64,000 bases of DNA. It comes from Citrus sinensis. Lineage: Eukaryota; Streptophyta; Magnoliopsida; Sapindales; Rutaceae. The stretch spans positions 22,855,501 to 22,919,500 of the forward strand of contig NC_068557.1 in assembly GCF_022201045.2 (NCBI RefSeq), in the 5' to 3' direction. The position numbers and the translations under genes were made by a program. Positions 21,101-34,019 of this stretch are shown here, in pieces; the stretch's first letter is position 1, and every line of letters begins with the position of its first letter. Under the pieces are notes generated by a model. It was given only the letters and a program-made list of their open reading frames with translations. It did not search any database and had not been told where the DNA came from.

Positions 21101-22860
21101 AAATACAAACAGTTTTAGCACCACTCCCAACAGCAAACTTGTTTTCTGAGAGATAAAAACGGTGGTAACTCATTAGAATTAATCATCATTGTCAAGTTAA
21201 GAAAAAACTTAAATTTACAGTCAAATTTTATAATAGAAATTCATATAAAAATTTAATGGAACATTAATTTTCTAACTCTAAATGTGTAAACAAGAGTTGG
21301 CAGCCATCCTGACAGCCGCGGATTTATATTACAGGGTTTGGGGGCAATTGAACCCACTCAAAAATAAATTCCCTTTAATTTCCTATAAAGTTCTGGAAAA
21401 ATTACCCCAGAGTGGGGGCAATTTTGTAAACAAAATTTGATATTAGGGTGAATTTCGTGAGTTATTATTTTTTACTATGGTATTGTCCCCTATGAATCAA
21501 GTTTCTTGATCCCCCCTGCATCCTGACAACTGGGTTGGCCATCTCCCAAGGACCAGCAAGGGTTAATCAAAATAAAAATGAACAAGTCTGGTTGTTCCAT
21601 CCAAATTTCATCTAACGTCCAGATGCTATGACAGAAGGACATTGCTAGATTGTTCTAAACTTTCTTCTCACGAACCCAAAAAACCACCAGAACCGCATGC
21701 AAAAATGTACATATTCCTTTTCCAGTAATTATTTTCTTTATTTTCCAAGTCTAAAATATGTAAACTTAATCCAGTTCTGAGCTCGCTCTGTCAATCAATG
21801 TCTTACATGCCATTTGGACAAGATAAGTGAATGAAAAACAATACTTAAGTAAACAATAGGGTTCCAGTACCTTTAGGACTCCACTGAACACAAAGTGCCG
21901 CCCGATTTAGCCTAAGGATAACAAGAGTTGGCACCCACTCTGATCCTTCTTGGTTCCACACATACCTGAAAAGAAAACTAGGAATTAAGCAAGCAAAATA
22001 AAAACATTGGATATAAAGGATAAGGAAAATTGTCACCCCTAGTTTGTATGCACTTGTCTAAGACTCGAGGAGCAGGGAAGGGGTTGCGGGCAAGCACACA
22101 ACTATGATGCTAAGATGTCTTATCTCATTGAATCAAATACAGAAGAAGAGTTGTACTGCCAACTCAAATGACAGAGGCACTTACGAATTCCGATCGTGAG
22201 ATACAGTCACAATTCTGTTTGACCTGACACTCCAGTCTATCCCAGAAACGATTTGGTCATGCTGCCACAGAAATGAATAGAAAAAAACAAATAAATATAG
22301 ACCTAGACATCATAATCTCTATAAACTGACAGAATGAATAAAGAAAAAGAATTGTGATTCATAGTATCTAAATCTTTTCAGTAACCAACAGGGATATTCC
22401 AATTTTTTGATGAATATAATCTTATCTTATTATACTGAAAGCATTACTGTAAAATATTGCCAGGGACAGAAACATAAATTTTTTTCAATTTAATTTTTGT
22501 TGAATTTTAGATAGATAGTTATTCACTCACAGCTACACATAAAGTGAAATTTAAAGCTAAAATTTAGGGCAAATTCTGTTCAGAAGAATATAAAACTAAA
22601 AAAATAGTACCTTCTGAAGAACATGAAGCTTCTCCCACTTTTCTTGAATCAGTTTATAAATGTGAACTTCGTTATTATTTGGACAAAATGCAACCACTGC
22701 AGCGAACATATAAATAAATAATTACACAAATTAATACTCAGAATAGTGTATAATTAAATGCATCTGAAAATTCAACGAAAAAAGACTTACTTGCGTGATC
22801 GGGACTCCAGGCATGGCAAGTGATGCACTGAGCAAACTGGTGAACTGCGATTGCCGCCAT
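18079..22860 (-). CDS. ARPC1: Actin-related protein 2/3 complex subunit 1 (ARPC1)
   Basis: Fifteen exons: 22791-22860, 22611-22696, 22185-22261, 21871-21965, 21076-21145, 20716-20785, 20483-20556, 20328-20370, 19766-19847, 19469-19557, 19270-19355, 19060-19123, 18492-18598, 18231-18289 and 18079-18146. They total 1140 bp and 379 residues, matching the family length. All junctions are GT-AG and phase-consistent. The protein is a WD40 propeller; conserved segments include [29 protein letters not shown] and a C-terminal [15 protein letters not shown]1 is the scaffold and nucleation-factor-binding subunit of Arp2/3, which makes branched actin at the plant cell cortex. The intron between exons 4 and 5 carries a small insertion. 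Confidence 0.96.
21305..21528. mobile_element. 204-bp insertion in an ARPC1 intron with 10-bp flanking direct repeats
   Basis: CATCCTGACA occurs at 21305-21314 and again at 21519-21528, flanking 204 bp of sequence unlike the rest of the intron (it has G- and C-runs near its ends, GGGTTTGGGGGC and TTGATCCCCCC). A 9-10 bp target duplication fits a Mutator-type non-autonomous element; a SINE-like origin is also possible. No convincing terminal inverted repeats were seen. Confidence 0.6.
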
Positions 22861-25132
22861 TTGTGTATAATACTTATTTGCAAACAGTGATAATTGATTT
22901 TTTTTTTTTTGGGAAACAATTCAAGTTTAGTTTACTGAATTTGAATTTTTAACTGCGAAGAGATCTGAATCTCAAATAGAGATTAGATCCAAGCGAAGCT
23001 GAGAAGTGAGAGAGGAAGAAGAGGGGGACTTTAACGTAAAGCCAACGTCTAGTTAAAGTAAATTAGGAATTTTGTATAAAAGATAAAAATATCATTTTAA
23101 TATTACTGAGTTACGTATTCAACTGAATTAACTTCTAAGATTTTATTGAAAAGTATTACAATGGATTAAATTGAATTATGTTACTATTTTTGTTTGCTGC
23201 AATGCGGGAATTATGTTAAATATAATAATCTAAGAAAGACAAATAACCATTTAATATTTATTTTAAATTATATTACTAATTATTGAGTTTAATATTTAAT
23301 ATTATTGTAGGTAAATAATAAATAATTTTTATGTTTAACATTCAATATTATTTTTAATAAATTATTGAATAAAATTTTAATATTTAATTTTATATTCAAT
23401 ATTAGTGTAAATAAATTTTGAGTTAACATTTTGATATATGATCTAATATAAAATTATAGTTTAAATAAATTATTAAATTAATTTTTTATATTTAATTTAT
23501 ATGAAAAACAGTTTAAATACATCTTACTTAAACCCAAATCGAAATGAGAATTAATAGTCTCACTACTTTTGAACTAAGATTTATACTGATCAGCTCGTTA
23601 TGGCAATCAAATATGCCTAGGACTGAATTAATTTATTTTGTCCCAAAAATTAGTTCAATTTTACCTATAATCCTAACATCTAAACATGTCCCGAAGGTAA
23701 TTAAAATAGCTATCATAAATTAATTAGAAAAAATAAGAAAATCTTTTTTTCATATTACTTACTTTAAAATTTTGGAATATTTGAGATAAATCACAAATTT
23801 TTTTCCATTAGACCTTGAGATTATTTCATAAAATGATTGTCAAATAACGTTAATTGTGATTTAATGATTTAAATGTTTTAATAAATATTTGAGAATCTTT
23901 TTTTTTTTAATGGAAAGCACTATTAATCATATCATTAAAAACCTCAAAGATTACAATGAAAGTAGAATAAAATAAATTTATAAAAAAGAATATTTTTTTT
24001 TAACAAAGGATAATGTATATTCGAGAAATTGATTTGTGATAATTAAGCCCCTGCCCTAATATTTCGTGTATTTTAATAAATGAATATTTTGGATCACTCC
24101 ACCAATTAAACAGTTACTTAAAACTGATTTAGAATCCTTGGAGTGTTAATAAATATTTTAGAAAACATGAAGGGCTTAGAAGAATACAATGTAGACTGGT
24201 TACAAATCTTTTATAAGTAATTATAGATATTTTAATTTTTTTATCTTAAATTTTATCTCAAATAATGTGTCATTTGTTGTAGTTGATAATTTTTTTTATA
24301 AAACTCAAGTGAATTAATTATATTATTTCATCAACTAATCAAACATATAATATATAATTTTTTAAGATAAAAAATTTAAGATGCGTGTAACTGCTTATCT
24401 TTTAGAAGTGTAGAATTGGTGCTTTGCGTTTTAAACTCGTGTTCTAGGCTATTTGAAGTGCAAATATTTAACAACAAGCCCATTCATTTTTGGGCTAAAT
24501 CAAAGCCGAACATAGTAATTCAATTGGGTCAAATTTTTGGATCGACTAAGATTGGGCCTTGTTTAGGTTCCTTGATATTTCAGTCTACTGGAACCCATAA
24601 CACTCTTCTAAAATTCTTATAACCCCCTTCCAAACTTTGTTGTCTAATACACCTTAGGTTTACCTTGTAAATACAAGCCCATAAATTAACGCAAACCACC
24701 ATACTATAGAACTTTACCCTAAAAGAGTTTTTATTTTGAGTTTTTATTTATAAAATATATAAAATCCTAAAACTTACATTATTTTCTTTTTGTTACGTAG
24801 TTTCATAACTCTAAATTTTTATAAATTTTCTCTAAAAAATTATAATATAAATATAAATTACGAAATAAGATGGTGTAAGAAGTTTTTTAAAAGAGTAATT
24901 TATTTAAGGGATGTAAAAAGTTTATTGAAACAATAATTTATTGCGTTTTGTGTTTAATTGAATTTCCTTAATTTCAAAATAATAAATGAATTAATTAATA
25001 TTTAGTTATTTAGGTAATTACAACAAAAAAAGGTTTTACAAGGAATTTAGAGAGATATCAAAAGGCCTACTCATTTAATTTTTAATGATAAGAAGCAAAA
25101 TAACATTCGAGGTTATTGCTGTTGTTTCTTGT
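22861..25132. other. AT-rich intergenic spacer with the ARPC1 promoter
   Basis: A purine-rich stretch at about 22975-23030 probably belongs to the ARPC1 5' leader. From 23040 to 25130 the sequence is very AT-rich, with short open frames only. I see no gene or named repeat. Confidence 0.5.
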
Positions 25133-25930
25133 TGTTGATGCAATAATCTAGTCGAGATCATTATTATGACCAGATGATTACGTCAACACATGAATTTATA
25201 TTTTCAGGGGAGACGATGCCACTCAAATTGGCTTTCTTGAGCAAGTTTTGATGACTGCGAACACCTAGACTTCATTTGCAAAGACAAAAAAAGTCAAAGG
25301 GGACTGGATGTTTTTCCGATAATAACCCTCCGATATTCAAGTCAGTTCTCGAGTCTTGTAAAAAACTTGTGCCACACTTTCAGTGGCTCAATTGTAACTA
25401 TTTTAAGTGAAGATTTTAATTCCTCACAAGAACAAAAGTTATTCAAAAAGTAAAATTTCTTAAATTAGAAAGACAGTTTTCCCCTCCCCCAACAAAGAAG
25501 TGTCTTCCCTTGACTTAGATTTTGCAGGGCTTTTATAAGCAGTCAAAGATGCCGCGCCACCATTAACTCGTAGACTTTAGTGGCTTAGTTGAACGTGTTT
25601 ATTGGCTAATGGGTGAGTGTGCTGGTTACAAGACGGTTGGGGGGTTAACGTGGTAACTGTCTGGATGTGGGCATCGTGCCTAATTTTACGGAGACAACTT
25701 GCTAGTTGACCTTTGACTGAGTCATTGGATCGACCTGATTTTGACTCTTCTCATGAATTCTTTGATCGTCCTCATATATACGAGCAGATGACTACCTCCT
25801 CGAGGTACCACTCCTCTCGAGGATTGCTTATAAAACAAGGAGGCCACATTCTACTCGGACGTTTATCAAGTAGTGGTGTTTTAACCACCCAAACAATTAT
25901 TATTATTAAAAAATATTAGGAGTATAAGCA
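25133..25930 (-). mobile_element. LTR remnant, same family as the LTR ending at 37730
   Basis: The left end begins TGTTGATGC, followed by AATCTAGTCGAGAT. The reverse complement of the LTR end at 37671-37730 reads TGTTGATAC, then AATCTAGTCGAGAT. On the minus strand a TATA-like TTATAAAAG (about 25533-25541) and an ACTGACTTGA...ATCGGAGGGTTA...CGGAAAAAC block (about 25310-25350) match the arrangement at 37340-37550. The right end is not defined. No internal coding sequence is attached, so it is a solo or truncated LTR. Confidence 0.6.
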
Positions 25931-26746
25931 TAATTCAAATCTAATTTTTGACGTAGCCTCCTTATTTTGAACTTAAGCATCTAGATAAAACTAATTGAAA
26001 ATCAAGTAGAGAAGCCCCGTGAATAGGATTGTGGGGAATATTCAACATTGCATACTACATATACTATATCTCTCATTCAACCTGAGATTTTTTCCTCTAA
26101 ACTAACTGCATGCACCAAAAAAATCTCACTTATTTATTGTTAAAATGTGAAAATCATTAAGCTTTTCCATGAACTACTTCGTGATATCTTTGTCTAAAAA
26201 TAAATGAAAATCAAATTCGGCTGATGAAGCAAAAATAAAAAAAATAAACAGCAATTCCTTTTGATTATTGATGATTCTCATGCCTAATGTTTTTCTTCAT
26301 ATTTTTGAAAGAGAGTGTAAAGAAAGTAACAACGTATCAGTCGACCAACTTCAAACAAATTATTAAGGGTTTTCAAGCACTTTAGTACAGTGAAAAATCT
26401 TCAATCCAAACAAGAGAGGCATCTAATCTAAAATTTTTAAATGAGCCCACATTTTAAGGGGTGTGATTAGTCTATCCCTCAAGCAATTGGGGGATATCTG
26501 AGTCCCAACTCCGAAGTCAAGGCACTTGTCCGATGGACTGTTACATGGATTCGAGATAATGTCTTTTCACGCCCAATCGAATAATGTGTCACAGCAGAGG
26601 TAATTTGATATGGATTACTTGGTCATCTTACATGTACCAGGTAACACCTGGAAGTTTCTGTGAATTGGTCAGCTTATATTAGAAATAAATATTGTAAGAG
26701 AGATTGTAACATCTTTCAAGTTTGTTTGGTTTGATATTCTGGACGA
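25931..26746. other. Intergenic sequence, possibly repeat-derived
   Basis: AT-rich to 26440, then more balanced composition (26460-26740) that may belong to an old LTR continuing into the 71-bp repeat. No coding signal is seen. Confidence 0.35.
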
Positions 26747-26960
26747 AAACGGGTTGCCGTTTATTGAGAAAACGGCTAACCGTTTAAGTCCAGAGAGCAT
26801 GTTTTTTGTTCTGGAATAAACGGCTCACCGTTTATGGTGAAAACGGCTTACCGTTTAAGTCCAGAGAGCATGTTTTATGTCCTAGAATAAACGGCTCACT
26901 GTTTATTGAGAAAACGGCTAACCGTTTATTTCCAGAAAGTTGTCAATTGGAAAACGGTTA
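26747..26960. repeat. 71-bp tandem repeat of AAACGG/CCGTTT palindromes
   Basis: Units start at 26747, 26818 and 26889, exactly 71 bp apart. Each holds two imperfect palindromes of the form AAACGG-N4-5-CCGTTT separated by about 10 bases, followed by AAGTCCAGAGAGCATG in the complete units. A related AAGCGGTTAGCCGCTT motif occurs in the solo LTR near 47055. Confidence 0.85.
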
Positions 26961-27749
26961 GCAAGATTGAAAAGATTTCAATTGTAAATCGATGCATTTT
27001 CAAACCAAAAGAGTTTTTTCGAAGAAGTACCATTTCTAATGGTTGCATTCTTTCAAATAAACATCTTATTCATAAAAAGAAGGACATACAATAAGATTAG
27101 AAATCAGATTTTGAAGATTTCATGCTTGTTCTGGAAATACAATCTTATTTGCTAAAGATTGTATTCAGGATTTGATATATCTTGGGGGTAATTTGCCATT
27201 AAAACTCTATAGCAAACCAAGATTGGTGAGGGCAAATAAAACCTTAAAGGAAAGTGTGTAAACACGTCTCAAATTCTAAGAAATTTCATTGTTCTTTGCC
27301 TCCATATTCTCATAATTCACCAACAAATATTCAGTCTTATGCCCTATGCTAGGACTATGATTATGTATAATAATTCCAAATGCAATAAAAAAGTCATCCA
27401 TTATTGTCAACCCTTTAGTTGAATTCACTGGCACCTCTTCCCTGTATTCTTAAAGTCGAGAATTTGAGTCCATACAACAATGGAAAGTTATTTTCAGGAA
27501 TTTTCTTTGTTGGACTTATGCTTTTTGCTTTAATAATAATATAAATACTTAATGGTTTGATTACTATTTTCATACAGATGGTCATATGTAATCAAATTCT
27601 CAAAATTCAGCTGTAATTTACAATTGAAGCTGTTTTATTCATACATTTTCCGATTTTTTCTGTTCAAAAAGGTTAAATTGCTAAAATACTCGGAGACTAT
27701 ACAGAAAGAGACCTTTTTTCTCTCGACATTATTACACATAGAAGATCAT
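26961..27749. other. Spacer downstream of the receptor kinase
   Basis: 3' flank and probable terminator region of the receptor-kinase gene. No gene is supported. Confidence 0.4.
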
Positions 27750-30700
27750 TTACTCATCATGCTGAACCAAACTCTCTCTCAAAAGGACACGATCTCCTGT
27801 TTTTATGCTTGAATTTGAGCAATCAGTGATGGGATCATAGCTAGAGATGCTCAGGGTTTGGCTCTGACGTTGCCAGAAATGACTTCTTACGGCCTTAAGT
27901 TTAGAATTAACAGCTAAAAACCCAGGATCTGCGAGCAGGTCTTGAACGACAGTACGACCTTCAAGCATGCTCACCACTTGAGACATTGTTGGCCTAAGAG
28001 TTGGAGATGCATTAGTGCACAAGAGAGCCACATTAAGCATTGCCATTGCTTCCTCTGATGAATACTCGGAGCCCAAACTTGTATCAACTAGCTCCAATAA
28101 ATTTCCTCTTCTTGGAGAACATAGGCCTGAATGAAACCATGCAGGGATATGATATACATGCAGCATGTTAAAATAATAAGAAATTAAAAGACTGAATATT
28201 CATTTGCTTTTAATAATATAAATTTACAAGCAAAATATTTACCCAGTCAAGAAGGTAAACGAAATCCTCATTAGGCCTGTAGTTGGTGTTGCTCTTTCCG
28301 CTGACAATTTCTAATGTGACAACTCCAAAGCTATAAACATCTGCTTTGCTTGTTAAGTATCCACGCATTGCATACTCGGGAGCCATGTAACCACTGCAGA
28401 ATACAGTAAGTATTCAGAAAAGGTTGCAAAGTCACCCACCCAAAAGAATAAATTACACTAAGTCTGTGGGAAAATGATGTAGGACTTTGATAGTTGTCAT
28501 GAATCCAATAGAGACATTCAACTGGAAGAAAGAAAAATGTTTCCTATATTTTTATGGAAGAACTTACATGGTCCCAGCAATTCGTGTGCTGATGTGAGTT
28601 TTATCCTCTTCATAAAGCTTTGCTAAACCAAAATCAGAAATTTTAGCATTGAGATCCTTGTCAAGCAAGACATTGCTCGTCTTGATATCCCTGTGCACAA
28701 TTTTTATCCTAGAATCTTCATGGAGGTAAGCCAAACCTCTAGCTATGCCTATGCAAATCTTTTTCCTAGTAGGCCAGTCTAGCTTTAATCTGTTTTCTGT
28801 ATCCTTTCCTGTCAAGAGTTAGAAAAAGAAAATCAATACTATTTGCAGCTGAGATGATAAGAATTTGAATATTGCCTAGGGGAAATGTGGCATATATGGA
28901 TATATGGAAAATTCTAAGCTTACCAAAGATAGCACGGGATAAACAATTATTTTTCATGTACTCATAGACCAGCAGCAACTGATTTCCTTCAACACAACAT
29001 CCATAGAGTTTCACAAGATTTGGATGTTGCTGTGCAGATATCATCCCTATTTCATTTACGAATTCACGATTTCCTTGCCTTGATTTTGAGGAGAGCTGCT
29101 TTACAGCAATTACAGTTCCATCTGATAATATACCCTACAATCCAAAATTGCCAGCTACTCATTTTTTTTTTAATCTTAGAAAGTATAGATAGGGCACGCA
29201 ACTTAAAAAAGCATAACATTTACCTTGTAGACTGAACCAAAACCACCCTCCCCAACTTTGTTTGCCGGATCAAAATTGTTCGTTGCAGCCTTAATCTGTC
29301 TTAGTGTGTATAACCCTGTTTGCAGATCTAGACCTCTCAGCTCTGCAAATAATTCAGTATTAATGTCAACCAACCGGTACTCATAATAATAGTACTTAGA
29401 GATGACAAGTACTGATTATTTTTCTGGAATGCCCATATGCCGGAATTCCATAATTCATAACATGTACAACTTAATTTAGAGATATAGATTATAATATTTG
29501 CCAAGAACTAATGATGGTGAAATTGAAAAATGCACTGAATCAGTATTCTAATCTTCAGAAAATATAACATATGGGCAGATGCTAATAGATTAAAGTTAAT
29601 CAATAACCACACACCTTTATCTGCAGAAACTTTGCCGCCCAGACATCCTTTCCAACGCATGATAAACAAGATCAAAAGGACAAGTAATACTGATGCACCC
29701 ACTATTGCAGCCATTATCATCACGTGATTCTTCTTGCTGTGAACTACAGGGGGCTTAAAGTCTGTACGAGAAGAGGCAATTTATTTCCAATCAGTGAATG
29801 AAAGGGACAAGTTTACTGTAAAAGGTATTAGCACTAGCACCCTAACTTTCAGTATCAAAAACTGAATAGGTATCTGAAAATTCTTCCTTGGCCTAGTCAC
29901 AACGAATCCTTGTTTACATAACTGGGGAAAAAAAAAAAGGCCAAACATATCATATTACTAAAGCATTGTGCTGAATAAAGACATCCAATGTAATTAGTTC
30001 CTTTCCAACAAAAACTGCCAAGGGGATGGATGTGCTTAGAATCAATTGTGAAACTACAAAATTGTTGAGGTTCCATCCATTCAAGCATGAAGATTTGTAA
30101 AATAAATATCAACTATGATGAAAATACAATAACTTACTTGACTTTACTGATATAGCAGAAATTAGAGGACCATAAGTTCCTCGTAATGGTATGCCAGTTG
30201 TCCCTCTTCCAGCCCAGTAAAGGTGGATCTTTAACGTGTGACTTGTCACTTCCGCAGGAAAATTCTTTACAATGGGAATACCCGTTCCGCCAGCTTCATC
30301 CTCAATATTAAAATCCTTCTTGACCAACTTTTCCTATGTTCAAACAATAAGAAATCAGTACGAAAAATTTATGGAGGAAAAAACAAAAAAGAGTTTGTAT
30401 AATTAAATAGTAACCTGGATGTAGATATCAAATATACGCTTTCCCAGACTGTTAAATGTACTGTCATTTTTGAAAATGATCTCTGCAAAGTGAAGTCTAA
30501 CGGTGTAATTTCCATTCCCAAGGCAGAGCCCATAGTAAGTGAGTGAGAGTGGAGAAACACGTGCCGTTCTATACAGTTCCAAGTCAACCGCAGATACCTT
30601 AGAAAGAGTTGATGTATTGGTTCGAATATAATTATCTAAATCAGTATCGTCGTCCATGAATTTTCCAGTGCTGCTAAATGCCCAATACTGGCCAGAGGAG

Positions 30701-33700
30701 TAAAACATAGAAGCGCCTCTTGCTTCCATATCAGCTTCATACTTGGTGTGGCCAGTATTTATTTTCGCACCACCACAGTTAATGTGCAAGGTGTAATGAT
30801 CTGTGTGTATTTACGTTTCAACGGAGACATTGTGAGCTAAGAAAGAAACAAATGCCCAGATAAATCAACCCATAGCAAATGTGGCTACTGGTTGCTTCCA
30901 AATTTTCAGTCAGAACAGAATTTCATTTTTGTGAATCATATATGGGATTATATAAGAACATAACTTCACTCTTAACCCTTCACACTCACGACAACAACTA
31001 CTCTCAAGTTTCATGTTTTGGGATACCTTTAAGCTGTCATGGCTGTGATTAAAATGGATTACTTTTCAAGAAAACAATTTTACAGTCTTTATTCTTTAAT
31101 TCAGTGACTGAAAATTTGAAGTTCAAGCAAATACAGAGGATTTTCGAAGCCCGACGTAACTTACACTGATCAGCAGGAGCAGAGCAAGGAAAGTTCTGTC
31201 TTAGGCATGGATGAACTTTATCTCTGCAGCATATAAACTAATAAATAGGGAGTATTTTCAAGAGTCCACAATAAGTATAGATTTTTTAATCAAATAAACA
31301 AAGTTGAGGGCAATCATATGAAGATCATAAGCAATAAGTAAGCTTCTCTTACAGCCAGGTAAAATATGTAGAAATATGGGCACAAGATTCTTACAATTTA
31401 TTACGCGGTGAGGAGTAGCTCTCAACTAAGTTCCTGGAAACAAAAAGGGTAAATGCTTCACCTCACTCACTCACCAAGTCACCATAGATATAAGGATGCA
31501 TAAATGATAGAAGATATATGTTAAATTACACTCACACACTCCCTCGAGGACATTCAATTGGATCTGAGCTTTCCCAAGTGAAATTATTTAAAGATATATC
31601 CCTGTAGATAAAAAATGAAGTCTAACATCAGCAAGTATGCTCCCTCATTATGCTAAAACAACCAAAATACTTATTGTGTAATTTTCTAAGGGAAATGTCA
31701 AGGATGCATCAGTTGGCATGAGATTATTTCAAGACTGAAAAATATGCATTCAATTATTTTTAGATGGCTGTTTCATGCTGTCAACTGTTTTGAAGCAAAA
31801 TTGGAAATGGAAGCATGAAAATATACATACACATTTTTGTTACTGTTGAAGATATATTTAGGCACAGGTCCTGTAAGCTTGTTACCTGTCAAATACCTAT
31901 GAAAAAAAAAGGGTTCATATTAGCATCTATAAAACATGACCACTCTTTAGGAACCAAAATTTAACAGACTATCCCCTCACATGAAATTTGTTTTTGCCAG
32001 TTTTTCAAATGTAGTAGGAATTCCACCGGTCAAGTTATTAAAACTGAGGTCTCTGCACGGATAAAGAAAAAAGTACATAAATTTTATTTGGAACGAAATA
32101 ATATCACTCAATCATCGTTAAGTCAGAATTAACTGTGTTTTGATCTGGCTCTGCAGAAAAAGGCACATTAGCGTTAAATTGGCTGAAATGAATTATATGC
32201 TTCTTGTCCTTAGCTTCTGATCTTAATAAAATGATATTAACATGCATCATGGCCCCACTGGAGCAAAAAAGATTCAAAACAGAGCTTTCAATTGTAAAGG
32301 ACTTGCTAAATTAAACCATTAGCATGACTACTTACATGTTTTTCAGCTTTGTCATATCCCCAATATAACCAGGGATCTCTCCATGTATCAAACATTTTGT
32401 GAGGATCCTGCATTTCACAATTTGATCCAAGTACTCAGTGTGTCTGTGTGTGTTTGTATGGTAAATATTTCCACATTTAATGAAGAGGGCAAAGAAAAAG
32501 AAGAAAATAGAACATCATGCAAATATAACTCACAATGTCTTCAAGTTCATTTTATCCAATTTTGGGAAAGCAGACTCACTGCCTTTCAAGTCACTTACCC
32601 TCCTAAAGGGAAGGGAAAAGGGGCAAAAAAACTTAATCAACTCAATTTTCCATGAAAAAAGAAGTTTAAAAGAAGAAAAGGGAGATGCAATTAGGATTGC
32701 ATACAGATCAGTCAAGCTAGTCAAGGCAGAAATGCTGGCAGGTATAGGCCCCTCCAGAGAGCTACCCTGGATATGCCTGTAAAAGTAGCCTTATCAACTT
32801 GTCCTGAAAGCTCCAATGGAACATAAATTAGATACCATTAGACAACTTACAATTTCTGAATCTTCTTCCATTTACCGATGAATTCAGGAATCTTCCCAGA
32901 AAAGTTATTGTCACTTATCCTCCTAAAATACATCAAATAGATGAAAACTTGCTTCTTAGTGTCTTCGGTGCAGATCAAAGAATCAGATTGATCACAATCC
33001 TCATGTAATGAAAGTGCATCAAAGAAGAATATTTGACAATGATAATCTAATTTTAACATGTTATATGGAAGATGCTTAGGAAATTCAACCAGTAACTAGA
33101 CTTTAAATTGCAATCTAGTCCAAAATATGAAACGTACTTCAATAAGTGAACAAGTACATCCATATCTTTTTTTAGCATCCATAAGTTACATAAGAATGAG
33201 GCTATTTCCACTTACAAATCATTCAAGTTGGTCAATTTGGTAATTTCTGCTGGCAATTTTCCTGTGAAAGAATTTGATGATAGGATTCTGAAGAAAGATG
33301 GTAGCAACATTGTTACAAATCAAGAAATTTGGGTGGCTTATAACAACTTGTTTTACATGAAAGGAGAAAGGAATTACAGTTTCTGTAAATTGATCAGCTT
33401 CCTAATATCTGGTGGAATGCTTCCGGTAAACAAGTTCCCTTCGATACTCCTGTAATATGGAATATGTAAGATTTGAACTAAAATGATAAAGGTTGAACTG
33501 AATAGAAGCTATAAAAATATTTTGACATACAGATTTTTTAAAGTGGTGATGTTGGTGAGAACCTTTGGGAACGGACCAGACAGGCGGTTCCCCATCACAG
33601 AGCTGCGCATATAAAACAAAAGCATTTGTTGTATATATCTTAACTTGAACAATTTTCATGATAGGTTGATATGAAGAGGGAATTAATACAGTAATTAAAA

Positions 33701-33978
33701 ATGCTTACAGCTCGACCAATTGCAAAGTAGCCCATTGTGGAGGGAAAGAACCGGTGAGGCAGTTACGGCTGAGGTCCCTATATGAATTGGAAAGCAGTTA
33801 AATTAAGGAACATATTTCAAACATTCCTATTCGTATTGAATGGAGATATATCATTGAATTTGCTTACAGTTGTTTAAGGTAGCGAAGCTTAGAAAGCTCA
33901 GTCGGGAGAGTTCCTGTTAGATTTTGAGCCTTCAATGCACTGCAGAAAAAGAAATTAATCACATAGCCTAACCATTTC

Positions 33979-34019
<41 letters not shown>

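Noticed and set aside
21280..21312. Possible ancient copy of ARPC1 exon 4 in the intron
   Set aside because: ACAAGAGTTGGCA is shared with exon 4, but similarity falls to near background after 25 bases; kept only as a curiosity.
24416..24622. A short plus-strand frame in the spacer
   Set aside because: It has no similarity to any family I know, no splice or regulatory support, and a length typical of chance.
26520..26529. Right end and CTTGT target duplication for the LTR starting at 25133
   Set aside because: CA followed by CTTGT at 26523-26529 matches the 5 bases left of 25133, but such a match is expected by chance at a few percent, and the intervening sequence shows no similarity to the related LTR.
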